From contig NZ_CASEXV010000061.1 in NCBI RefSeq assembly GCF_949292005.1, positions 1 through 21,054 of the forward strand: a DNA stretch of 21,054 nt. The letters run 5' to 3'. Positions 5,283-16,482 of the stretch are shown in pieces. Within the stretch, counting starts at the first letter, position 1. The number at the start of each line of letters is the position of its first letter. The position numbers and the translations under genes are program-made. The notes beneath the pieces were generated by a model that was given only the letters and a program-made list of their open reading frames with translations, was not told the DNA's origin and made no database searches. This stretch comes from an uncultured Bifidobacterium sp. (GTDB lineage Bacteria; Actinomycetota; Actinomycetes; Actinomycetales; Bifidobacteriaceae).

Positions 5283-8200
5283 TTGGCTGCCACTAAGGCT
5301 GAGACGAGTACCACCACCACCGCACGGGCCGACGAGCACGACATCGCCTTGCATAAGGCGTCGGACCGCGTCAATTTCGGTTCCATCAGGGAACCCATCG
5401 ATGTCCCCTACCTGTTGGGGGTCCAGACCGATAGCTTCGATTGGCTCATCGGCAACGACCGCTGGAAGGCGAGGGTCGCCGAGGACAAGAAGAACGGGAC
5501 CCACACCGTCCCCCACGCGTCGGGTTTGGAGGAGGTCTTCCAGGAGATTTCCCCGATTGAGAACTTCGCGCAGACCATGAGCCTGACCTTCTCCGATCCA
5601 TACTTCGAGGAGCCGCGTCACACGGTTCAGGAGTGCAAGGAGAAGGATTACACCTACTCCGCGCCGCTGTACGTGAACGCCGAGTTCGAGAACGGCGACA
5701 CTGGCGAGATCAAAAGCCAGACCGTGTTCATGGGCGACTTCCCGCTGCAGACGCCGCATGGAACCTTCATCATCGGAGGCACCGAGAGGGTTATCGTGTC
5801 GCAGCTCGTCCGGTCCCCGGGCGTGTACTTCGACCGCACCTCCGACCGCACGTCCGACAAGGAGGTCTTCGGCGCGAAGATCATCCCCAGCCGTGGAGCA
5901 TGGCTGGAGTTCGAGATCGACAAGCGTGACGTTCTTGGCGTCCGCGTCGACCGCAAGCGTAAGCAGTCCGCCATCGTCTTCCTCATGGCCATCGGCATGA
6001 CGAAGGATGAGATCGCCGAGGCGTTCAAGGGGTATCCGCTGGTCCTCGACGCGCTGTCCAAGGAGACGGGCATCAACACGCAGGATGAGGCGCTCGCGGA
6101 TCTTTATAAGAAGATCCGTCCCGCGGACTCGACCAGCGCGGAGGCGGGCCGTAACCTCCTCGATTCGTTCTATTTCAACACCAAGCGCTACGATCTCGCC
6201 CGCGTCGGCCGCTACAAGATCAACCGCAAGCTTGGCTTGGAGACCGATTACGAGGACCGCAGCCTCAGCCGCACCGACATCGTCGCCACCATCAAGTACC
6301 TGGTATCGCTTCACAGCGGCGAAAGCACGTTCCCGGGCCGTCGTGACGGCAAGGACGTGGAGCTTCGGGTGGATGTCGACGACATCGACCATTTCGGCAA
6401 CCGCCGCATCCGTCAGGTGGGCGAGCTTATTCAGAACCAGCTCCGCACCGGTCTGAGCCGTATGGAGCGCGTTGTGCGTGAGCGCATGACGACCCAGGAC
6501 GCCGAGGCCATCACGCCGCAGTCCCTGATCAACATCCGGCCTGTGAACGCGACTATCAAGGAGTTCTTCGGAACGTCCCAGCTCAGCCAGTTCATGGACC
6601 AGAACAACCCGCTCGCGGGCGTGACCAACAAGCGTCGTCTGTCCGCGTTGGGTCCCGGTGGCCTGTCGCGCGACCGCGCTTCCATGGAGGTCCGCGACGT
6701 ACACCCGTCCCACTTCGGCCGTATGTGCCCGATCGAGTCCCCTGAAGGCCCGAACATCGGACTCATCGGCTCCTTGGCCACCTTCGGCAGGATCAATCCC
6801 TTCGGATTCATCGAGACTCCGTACCGCAAGGTCGAGAAGGGGCATGTCACGGATGATGTCGTGTACATGACCGCCGATCAGGAGGCCGAGCACGTCATCG
6901 CGCAGGCCAACCAGGAGTTGGACGAGAACAACGACTTCGTCTCCAAAGAGGCCCTGGTGCGTGACGCGGCCGGTGAGGCGGAGGACGTCCCCGTCGACCA
7001 GGTCGACTTCATGGATGTCTCTCCACGCCAGATGGTGTCGGTGGGCGCGTCGCTTATTCCGTTCCTCGAACACGATGAGGGGCACCGCGCGCTGATGGGA
7101 ACCAACATGCAGCGTCAGGCGGTTCCGCTGGTCAAGTCCGAGCGCCCGCTGGTGGGCACCGGCTCCGAATGGCGCTCGGCCGTGGACTCCGGCGACGTTA
7201 TCCTCGCTCAGAAGCCTGGTGTCGTCACCTATGTGTCCGGCGACATCATCCGCGTGATGAATGACGACGGAACGCAGTCCAGCTATCGTCTGTCCACGTG
7301 CCAGCGTTCGAACCAGACGACCTGCTACAACCAGGTGCCGCTGATCAAGGATGGGGAGCGCGTCGAGGCCGGAACGGTCTTGGCCGACGGCCCCGCCACC
7401 GAGAAGGGCGAGATGGCGCTCGGCAAGAATCTGCTGGTCGCCTTCATGCCGTGGAACGGATACAACTACGAGGATGCGGTCATCATCTCGCAGCGCCTTG
7501 TGCAGGATGACACCCTGTCGTCCATCCACATCGAGGAGTATGAGATCGACGCGCGCGATACCAAGCTGGGCGCCGAGGAGATCACCCGTGATCTTCCCAA
7601 CGTCGGCGAGGACGCGGTGGCGAATCTCGACGAGCGCGGCATCATCCGAATCGGAGCCGAGGTCGAGGCCGGTGACATACTCGTCGGCAAGGTCACACCC
7701 AAAGGCGAGACCGAGCTGACCCCCGAGGAGCGTCTGCTCCGCGCGATCTTCGGCGAGAAGAGCCGTGAGGTTCGCGACACCTCGCTGCGTGTTCCCCATG
7801 GCGAGACCGGAACGGTCATCTCCGTCAAGGAGATCACCCGTGAGGACGCCGAGGAGGATGGCGACGAACTGCCGAATGGCGTGAACCAGATGATCCGCGT
7901 GTACATCGCGCAGCATCGCAAGATCACTCAGGGAGACAAGCTTTCCGGACGCCACGGCAACAAGGGCGTCATCTCGCGGATTCTTCCCGAGGAGGATATG
8001 CCTTTCCTCGAGGACGGAACGCCGATCGACATCATGCTCAACCCTCTGGGCGTCCCCTCGCGAATGAACCTGGGACAGGTGCTGGAACTGCATCTGGGCT
8101 GGGTTGCCCACGCGGGATGGGACATTAGTCTGGATCCCGATCTCGAGGCCGAGTGGAAGAAGTACGTTCCCAAGGGAGCCGAGAAGGGCGAGCCGGGAAC

Positions 8201-8849
8201 ACCGGTCGCGACTCCGGTTTTCGACGGCGTGCGTCCCGATGTCCTCAGCGGACTGCTCAAGAACACCCTGCCCGACCGTGACGGCAACAAGCTTATCGGT
8301 GAGAACGGCAAGGCGAGACTGTTCGACGGCCGGACCGGAGAGCCGTTCCCCAAGCCGATATCCGTGGGATACATGTACATGCTCAAGCTCCACCATCTGG
8401 TGGACGACAAGATCCATGCGCGCTCCACGGGTCCATACTCGATGATCACTCAGCAGCCGCTGGGCGGGAAGGCCCAGTTCGGCGGCCAGCGATTCGGCGA
8501 GATGGAGGTGTGGGCCCTTGAGGCCTACGGAGCCGCCTACACGCTTCACGAGATGATGACCACCAAGTCCGATGACGTCGATGGGCGCGTGCGGGCCTAC
8601 GGTGCGATCGTCAAGGGCGAGAACCTGCCGCCGGCGGGAATCCCCGAGTCATTCAAGGTGCTGCTCAAGGAGATGCAGTCCCTGTCGTTGAACGTCGAGG
8701 TTCTGAGCGCGGACGGCAGTGTTATCGACATGAAGGCCGACGACGACGACCCCACATCTTCCTCGAACGATCTTGGCTTCAATATCGGGGCGCGCCCCGA
8801 CGCCGCCGCCAAGGAGGACCAGGTGGTGGACCAACCGGAGTACCGCTGA
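5283..8849 (+). CDS. rpoB: DNA-directed RNA polymerase subunit beta
   Basis: RpoB is the second-largest RNA polymerase subunit and forms half of the active-site cleft with RpoC. The length of 1188 residues is normal for actinobacteria. Visible landmarks are the rifampicin region around 435-460 (SQLSQFMDQNNPL ... KRRLSALGPGGL), GYNYEDA with Glu730-Asp731, GDKLSGRHGNKG starting at Gly884 with Lys886, and the C-terminal GGKAQFGGQRFGEMEVWALEA that contacts RpoC. The start codon is TTG at 5283, supported by AAGGA at 5271-5275 (7-nt spacing); no ATG or GTG start is available upstream in frame. The position of E. coli His526 is Asn449 (codon 6627-6629). The C-terminal tail is acidic and Ser-rich. 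rpoC follows after 97 bases in the same operon. Confidence 0.99.
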   Translation: MAATKAETSTTTTARADEHDIALHKASDRVNFGSIREPIDVPYLLGVQTDSFDWLIGNDRWKARVAEDKKNGTHTVPHASGLEEVFQEISPIENFAQTMSLTFSDPYFEEPRHTVQECKEKDYTYSAPLYVNAEFENGDTGEIKSQTVFMGDFPLQTPHGTFIIGGTERVIVSQLVRSPGVYFDRTSDRTSDKEVFGAKIIPSRGAWLEFEIDKRDVLGVRVDRKRKQSAIVFLMAIGMTKDEIAEAFKGYPLVLDALSKETGINTQDEALADLYKKIRPADSTSAEAGRNLLDSFYFNTKRYDLARVGRYKINRKLGLETDYEDRSLSRTDIVATIKYLVSLHSGESTFPGRRDGKDVELRVDVDDIDHFGNRRIRQVGELIQNQLRTGLSRMERVVRERMTTQDAEAITPQSLINIRPVNATIKEFFGTSQLSQFMDQNNPLAGVTNKRRLSALGPGGLSRDRASMEVRDVHPSHFGRMCPIESPEGPNIGLIGSLATFGRINPFGFIETPYRKVEKGHVTDDVVYMTADQEAEHVIAQANQELDENNDFVSKEALVRDAAGEAEDVPVDQVDFMDVSPRQMVSVGASLIPFLEHDEGHRALMGTNMQRQAVPLVKSERPLVGTGSEWRSAVDSGDVILAQKPGVVTYVSGDIIRVMNDDGTQSSYRLSTCQRSNQTTCYNQVPLIKDGERVEAGTVLADGPATEKGEMALGKNLLVAFMPWNGYNYEDAVIISQRLVQDDTLSSIHIEEYEIDARDTKLGAEEITRDLPNVGEDAVANLDERGIIRIGAEVEAGDILVGKVTPKGETELTPEERLLRAIFGEKSREVRDTSLRVPHGETGTVISVKEITREDAEEDGDELPNGVNQMIRVYIAQHRKITQGDKLSGRHGNKGVISRILPEEDMPFLEDGTPIDIMLNPLGVPSRMNLGQVLELHLGWVAHAGWDISLDPDLEAEWKKYVPKGAEKGEPGTPVATPVFDGVRPDVLSGLLKNTLPDRDGNKLIGENGKARLFDGRTGEPFPKPISVGYMYMLKLHHLVDDKIHARSTGPYSMITQQPLGGKAQFGGQRFGEMEVWALEAYGAAYTLHEMMTTKSDDVDGRVRAYGAIVKGENLPPAGIPESFKVLLKEMQSLSLNVEVLSADGSVIDMKADDDDPTSSSNDLGFNIGARPDAAAKEDQVVDQPEYR

Positions 8850-8854
8850 GTCTC

Positions 8855-8888
8855 CCGGCGTGGCGGAGCCGAGTCCCCGCCACGCCGG
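8855..8888. other. Perfect 12-bp hairpin in the rpoB-rpoC gap
   Basis: CCGGCGTGGCGG (8855-8866) pairs without mismatch with CCGCCACGCCGG (8877-8888) around a 10-nt loop. It begins 6 bases after the rpoB stop and ends 58 bases before rpoC. There is no T-run after it (ATGAGATGACC), so it should not fully terminate. It may slow 3' exonucleases on rpoB mRNA, act as an RNA processing site, or cause partial attenuation. Confidence 0.7.
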
Positions 8889-8946
8889 ATGAGATGACCG
8901 AATCCATTTCCGTGATCACTAAATTTTCACAGACAGGACATGCAGA

Positions 8947-12954
<4,008 letters not shown>

Positions 12955-13019
12955 TATCCGAGGGTTCCCGGCGTGAGGAAACCGTTCGACACCGGATTCG
13001 CGGACCATCGGATGCGATG

Positions 13020-13052
13020 GGTCGGATGAGGGTCGGATGAGGGTTGGATGAG
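13020..13052. repeat. 11-bp tandem repeat, three copies
   Basis: GGTCGGATGAG, GGTCGGATGAG and GGTTGGATGAG follow each other directly; the third has one change. It starts 65 bases after the rpoC stop and is noncoding. Confidence 0.85.
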
Positions 13053-13281
13053 GTGCCACGCGCATGCTGATGGTGGTCGTGGGGTCATGGATGGCTCCGC
13101 GGCCACCATTTGTTCATGGAGCCTCGTTGCCGAGGCATTGTTGTTGTCGCGCAGTCGGTTGTCGGCAGGGAGGGATGGTCTTCGCGCAAGCCATGGGAAC
13201 GATGTCCACGGGGAACGATGCGAGATATTCTTCGGACACGCCATCGGAGTCCGTCGAAGTGATGTCTGTCCCTATCGCATG

Positions 13282-13290
13282 TGCTATGAC
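13282..13290 (+). promoter_or_regulatory. Extended -10 box for a leaderless FHA gene
   Basis: TGC-TATGAC gives an extended -10 element (TGn plus a hexamer matching TATAAT at four of six positions). It ends exactly 7 nt before the ATG at 13298, so the transcript would start at the initiation codon. There is no Shine-Dalgarno before that ATG. No strong -35 is seen, which extended -10 promoters can tolerate. Confidence 0.5.
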
Positions 13291-13297
13291 TGGGAAT

Positions 13298-13897
13298 ATG
13301 AGTGGACAACTGCCCTATCCCCCACCGCCGGAGTGGGGATGGTACCCCCAGGACCGTGTCGCGGCGGGGGAGCGCGATGGCGGCGATGACGCCGTTTCGG
13401 TGAGCGTTGATGATGAGACGATGGACGATTTCGCGGATGCGCCGAACACATCGGCGAAAGCGTCGCGGCTATACGACGATTTCCGTGATGATCTGGAAGA
13501 TTGGGGCGGGACCGTTCTGGCGCCGACGTTCACCAGACCCGGAGTGTCCCATCCCGTGTATCGTCTGCATAATCCTTTGACGGGTCAGCGGGTGTCGCTG
13601 TCGACGGCCACGCTTGTTGGAAGGAAGCCCTCCGCGATGGTTCCGGCGGGTTGCGCGTCGGTCCGTCTTGAGGATCCCACACGAACGATTTCCCGTAATC
13701 ACGCCGCCATCGGATTCGACGATGCCGGAAACCCGTGGATCGAGGACTATGGCTCGCTGAATGGCACGGTTATCGTGGTTGATGGAGTGGAGACGCGCGT
13801 GGAGGGGGACGCGCCCGTGCGTCTGCCCTGCCCGTGTGTCGTTCGTATAGGCGATCAGCTTTTCGAGTTTGACGTCTCCGATGATCGGCGTGGGTGA
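13298..13897 (+). CDS. FHA domain protein
   Basis: FHA domains bind phosphothreonine peptides and usually act with Ser/Thr kinases. In this 199-residue protein the domain spans about 85-195: the GR pair (108-109), SRNH (132-135) and SLNGT (153-157) occupy the conserved phosphopeptide-binding positions. The N-terminus begins with a Pro/Trp-rich stretch (PYPPPPEWGWYP, 6-17). An acidic, probably disordered segment follows (20-70). No membrane helix is present. The start at 13298 is supported by the leaderless promoter and by the sequence character of the N-terminus; frames upstream lack support. No kinase is nearby. The stop TGA overlaps the palindrome TGATCA with the stop of the convergent next gene. 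The phosphorylated partner is unknown. Confidence 0.88.
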   Translation: MSGQLPYPPPPEWGWYPQDRVAAGERDGGDDAVSVSVDDETMDDFADAPNTSAKASRLYDDFRDDLEDWGGTVLAPTFTRPGVSHPVYRLHNPLTGQRVSLSTATLVGRKPSAMVPAGCASVRLEDPTRTISRNHAAIGFDDAGNPWIEDYGSLNGTVIVVDGVETRVEGDAPVRLPCPCVVRIGDQLFEFDVSDDRRG

Positions 13898-14545
13898 TCA
13901 GGCGCGCGTCGCGAGGGCCGCGTCGATATGCGGATCGTGAAGGTTCGCCAACCATTCCACGAGTTCCGGGTATGTGCTGGGGTTGCGGGCCAGGCACGCC
14001 CGCAGCTCAGGTGCGTATTCGGCGATTTGGGCGATCGTCATCGGATCGGTGTTGGGATCTAAGGCTTGTTCGGCGGTGAATCCGTATGAATTTGTCGCCA
14101 CGGGTGTCGCGGAGCTCGGTTTCCAATCGGCTGGCTGCGATGCTGCTGGCTGCGATGCTGCTGGTAAAGACGCGGAATCGTCGGAGGACGTGGCCGGGAA
14201 TATTCCAGCTGTTGTCTGATGTGCCAGAGCATGCGGGCGGTGCTCGGGGTAGGTCTCCCACCCCGCCGATCCATGCGTCGTGTTGTGCCGCGGCGTCTTG
14301 CGTTCGTCGACAGCGGTGCGTTGATGGCTGTCGCCGGGAAGTGTGTCGAGATTCCGCTGGCGGATATACCGGCGGGCTCTTTCGTCGCCGAACTGCGAGA
14401 GCCAGTGGATGAGTCCCGGGTAGGCGCGTGCGTTGGCGGCGACATTGGCGCCGAACTCAGGGTTTTCGTAGGCGATTCTCGCGAGGAGGACGGGGTCTGC
14501 GTCGGGGTTTTGGACAGCCTTGACTGCGAGATCATAATCAACCAT
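13898..14545 (-). CDS. Protein with two repeats resembling the variant leucine-rich-repeat domain
   Basis: This 215-residue protein has two related domains of about 55-60 residues at its ends. The first (about 5-62) includes QNPDADPVLLARIAYENPE and YPGLIHWL. The second (about 153-210) includes LDPNTDPMTIAQIAEYAPE and YPELVEWL. The pattern (NPDTDP, L..IA...PEL...A.NP.TYP.LV.WL) is the short helical module annotated in bifidobacteria as variant leucine-rich repeat. A 90-residue linker rich in Ser, Ala, Pro and His joins them and contains PAASQ twice. I see no membrane segment or catalytic motif; a binding or scaffold role is only a guess. A Shine-Dalgarno AGAGG (plus-strand 14554-14558) sits 8 nt before the ATG. 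It is convergent with the FHA gene, with no bases between the stops. Confidence 0.75.
   Translation of the reverse strand: MVDYDLAVKAVQNPDADPVLLARIAYENPEFGANVAANARAYPGLIHWLSQFGDERARRYIRQRNLDTLPGDSHQRTAVDERKTPRHNTTHGSAGWETYPEHRPHALAHQTTAGIFPATSSDDSASLPAASQPAASQPADWKPSSATPVATNSYGFTAEQALDPNTDPMTIAQIAEYAPELRACLARNPSTYPELVEWLANLHDPHIDAALATRA
14130..14159. repeat. 15-bp perfect tandem duplication
   Basis: GCTGGCTGCGATGCT occurs twice without mismatch, plus a partial third copy (GCTGG). On the minus strand it encodes the PAASQ-PAASQ linker repeat of the two-domain protein. Confidence 0.9.
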
Positions 14546-14871
14546 GATGCGTGCCTCTGGCCTTTCGAGCGCTGTGTGACAGTTGTTTGTGACAAAGAGC
14601 GTTGCTCTCGGGCGGCCTTCATCGGTCGCCGGAACATATCAGCCTATCATATATTACATCGACAATAATAGATCTGGTCGTCAAATCTTGCGGTTTTTCC
14701 CGATGTGGTTGCATGCTGGGAAAGGACGCCGTCTATGGCAAAATCCCTCATGTTGCTAGATATTCTGCTGGGGGTGCGTGGTATGGTCCACGAGGGGAGT
14801 GCCGTATGTGGTGTTCCGAGAATGATGACGCCGTCGGTTTCTGAGGCGGTTGGGATGTGAGGAGTGGTTGT
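14546..14871. other. Gene-free divergent region with an AT-rich pocket
   Basis: These 326 bases separate the minus-strand two-domain gene from the acetyltransferase gene. Bases about 14634-14672 (around CATATATTACATCGACAATA) are much richer in A+T than the rest of the window and are a likely place for divergent promoters. On the minus strand TTGTCG is followed 17 bases later by a hexamer near CTGATA, a weak promoter for the two-domain gene. I could not choose a convincing plus-strand promoter, and I see no coding frame. Confidence 0.5.
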
Positions 14872-15555
14872 ATGGCGGGCGGAGCTGATGTGCAGATCCG
14901 GTCTTTTGAGGGCAGTGATGTTGATGCGGTTGTGGATGAGTTTAATGAGACGTGGGGAGGGGCGACGTCACGCTTAAGCCCTGGGGAGTCGCTGGCGTTG
15001 TCTAGACATTTTGTTTTCCATTTTCTGCGCGATGCGACACGGGCCGATGTGGCCGTTCTCGATGGTGCGATCGTGGGGGTGATCGTTACGAGAATCGCGG
15101 GAAATCCACCCATATACGAATGGGTTCCCGCGCGGATGGAGCGTACGGATGCGGCTTTGGAGGCATCCAGCGCCGCGGCGAAGACGGAGCTTGCCAAGGC
15201 CCGCCGTTGGCATTCCCTCGATAAGGAGATAGAGCGCGCCTCTGATCTTCTTTCCGGCAAGGTGGCGGAGGTCGAGCTCTTTCTGGTGTCGCCCAAAGCG
15301 AGGGGACATGGCGTGGGGAGATCGCTGTGGGGCGGGGCCTTGGAATATTTCCGAGCCAACGACGTGAAGACGTTCTTCCTTCATACTGATACCTCCTGCG
15401 ATATGGGATTCTATGATCATCAGGGACTGCGCCGTGTGTCTGAGCTCTCGCTGCGCCCATCCTCTCCCACGCTTCAGGCGATGGCTAGGCGTGACGTTCC
15501 GGGGAAGACGCGGCCGTCCGAGGAGTTGTTCCTATGTGTGGGGTCTCTGGAGTAG
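14872..15555 (+). CDS. GNAT family N-acetyltransferase
   Basis: The 227-residue protein shows the GNAT acetyl-CoA-binding motif A at about 134-155 (VELFLVSPKARGHGVGRSLW, the R/Q-x-x-G-x-G/A pattern). Motif B follows with FFLHTDTSCDMGFYDHQGLRRV split over 168-189. The N-terminal half (FEGSDVDAVVDEFNETW) is typical of the fold. Between the halves lies an Ala/Glu/Lys-rich helical segment (about 90-128), which is an insertion relative to compact GNATs. The acceptor substrate cannot be read from sequence. The start at 14872 has GAGGAG at 14859-14864 with 7-nt spacing. dapB starts 68 bases downstream on the same strand, so they may be cotranscribed. Confidence 0.88.
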   Translation: MAGGADVQIRSFEGSDVDAVVDEFNETWGGATSRLSPGESLALSRHFVFHFLRDATRADVAVLDGAIVGVIVTRIAGNPPIYEWVPARMERTDAALEASSAAAKTELAKARRWHSLDKEIERASDLLSGKVAEVELFLVSPKARGHGVGRSLWGGALEYFRANDVKTFFLHTDTSCDMGFYDHQGLRRVSELSLRPSSPTLQAMARRDVPGKTRPSEELFLCVGSLE

Positions 15556-15623
15556 CGGCGGTCCGTCGGAATGTCGGCGATGGTTTGCGCGGAAATGTGG
15601 AAGGTATGGAAAGGTGGTTGAGG

Positions 15624-16373
15624 ATGATTAGAGTGTCGATAGTGGGAGCGCGGGGGCGGATGGGGTCCACTGTTGTGGATGCCGTCGGACGTGCCGGGGA
15701 TATGACGTTGTCGCAGTCGGTGGATGCCGGAGGGGATCTCGCCTCCATCACCGCGGACAACACCGACGTCGCGGTGGAGTTCACCGTTCCATCGGCCTCC
15801 AGAAAGAACGTGCTGGGTCTGATCAAGTCCGGGGTGAACGTTGTGGTCGGCACCACCGGCTGGGATGAGGATGGGCTGGATGCGGTGCGTGGGGCATTGG
15901 GGTCGTCGGACCACACCGGCCAGAGTGTGGTCATCGCGCCGAACTACGCTCTTTCCGCGGTCCTGATGGAGAGGTTCGCGGCTCAGGCGGCCAGATATTT
16001 CGAATCGGCGGAGATAGTGGAGATGCACCACCCCGATAAGGTGGATGCCCCGTCGGGAACTGCTCTGCACACAGCCCATGTGGTGGCGCAGGCGCGCGCC
16101 GACGCGGGTCTGGGGCCGATGCCGGACGCTACCACAGGCCAAGCCGAATCCCGGGGCCAGGTGATCGACGGAGTGCACGTCCACGCGGTGCGTCTTCGCG
16201 GTCTCAACGCCCATGAGGAGGTGCTTCTTGGAAACCAGGGGGAGCAGCTTATGCTTCGCGCCGACAGCTTTGATAGGTCGTCGTTCATGCCGGGCGTCCT
16301 TATGGCGGTGCGTAGCGCCGCATCGGGCAATCGGCCTGGGTTGACGGTGGGATTGGGCGCCCTGCTGGATTAG
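15624..16373 (+). CDS. dapB: 4-hydroxy-tetrahydrodipicolinate reductase
   Basis: DapB reduces the DapA product with NAD(P)H in the diaminopimelate/lysine pathway, feeding peptidoglycan. The 249 residues match family length. Visible parts are the dinucleotide motif GARGRMG (8-14), EFTVPSA (52-58), GTTGW (76-80), PNYALSAVLMERF (106-118), and the substrate motif EMHHPDKVDAPSGTA (133-147) with His135, His136 and Lys139. The ATG at 15624 is preceded by GGAAAGG (15608-15614) at 9 nt and gives the canonical start MIRVSIVGARGRMG. In-frame starts at 15606 and 15534 would add unconserved residues. It converges on the GntR-type regulator and is separated from dapA by the gluconate genes. Confidence 0.97.
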   Translation: MIRVSIVGARGRMGSTVVDAVGRAGDMTLSQSVDAGGDLASITADNTDVAVEFTVPSASRKNVLGLIKSGVNVVVGTTGWDEDGLDAVRGALGSSDHTGQSVVIAPNYALSAVLMERFAAQAARYFESAEIVEMHHPDKVDAPSGTALHTAHVVAQARADAGLGPMPDATTGQAESRGQVIDGVHVHAVRLRGLNAHEEVLLGNQGEQLMLRADSFDRSSFMPGVLMAVRSAASGNRPGLTVGLGALLD

Positions 16374-16409
16374 TCGGATTGGCTGGCTTGGCCGAATCGC
16401 CAGTTGATA

Positions 16410-16455
16410 CCGTTCGGCCGTTCGCGGATTGGATTTTCCGTGAACGGCCGAACGG
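16410..16455. terminator. 18-bp hairpin between convergent dapB and the GntR-type gene
   Basis: CCGTTCGGCCGTTCGCGG (16410-16427) pairs with CCGTGAACGGCCGAACGG (16438-16455), leaving one G-U wobble, around a 10-nt loop ATTGGATTTT. It sits between the dapB stop (16373) and the regulator stop (16483), where a bidirectional terminator would be expected. It lacks a T-run on either strand, so efficiency is uncertain. Confidence 0.6.
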
Positions 16456-16482
16456 CATGATGGTTGATGTCAACCGGTCAAA

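Larger units (their letters stand above)
12955..13297. other. Gene-free region after rpoC
   Basis: These 343 bases hold an 11-bp tandem repeat (13020-13052), a weak hairpin GGCTCC ... GGAGCC around a 19-nt loop near 13089-13119, and a predicted extended -10 box at its end. I see no U-tailed terminator for rpoC. Open frames through the region lack consistent codon bias, so I do not call a gene. Confidence 0.6.

Noticed and set aside
5238..8549. A 1103-codon open frame on the minus strand opposite rpoB
   Set aside because: It mirrors rpoB codon for codon. Strong codon bias in a highly expressed G+C-rich gene removes antisense stop codons. The product is low in typical folds, rich in Val/Leu/Arg/Asp/His, and has no recognisable motif.
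13064..13297. A longer FHA protein starting at 13064 or 13262
   Set aside because: The added residues (many Cys and Met, no conserved pattern) lack coding bias. The ATG at 13298 has a promoter-like box at leaderless spacing.
15534..15623. Longer dapB start overlapping the acetyltransferase gene
   Set aside because: DapB proteins begin directly with the dinucleotide-binding strand, and GGAAAGG at 9 nt supports 15624.
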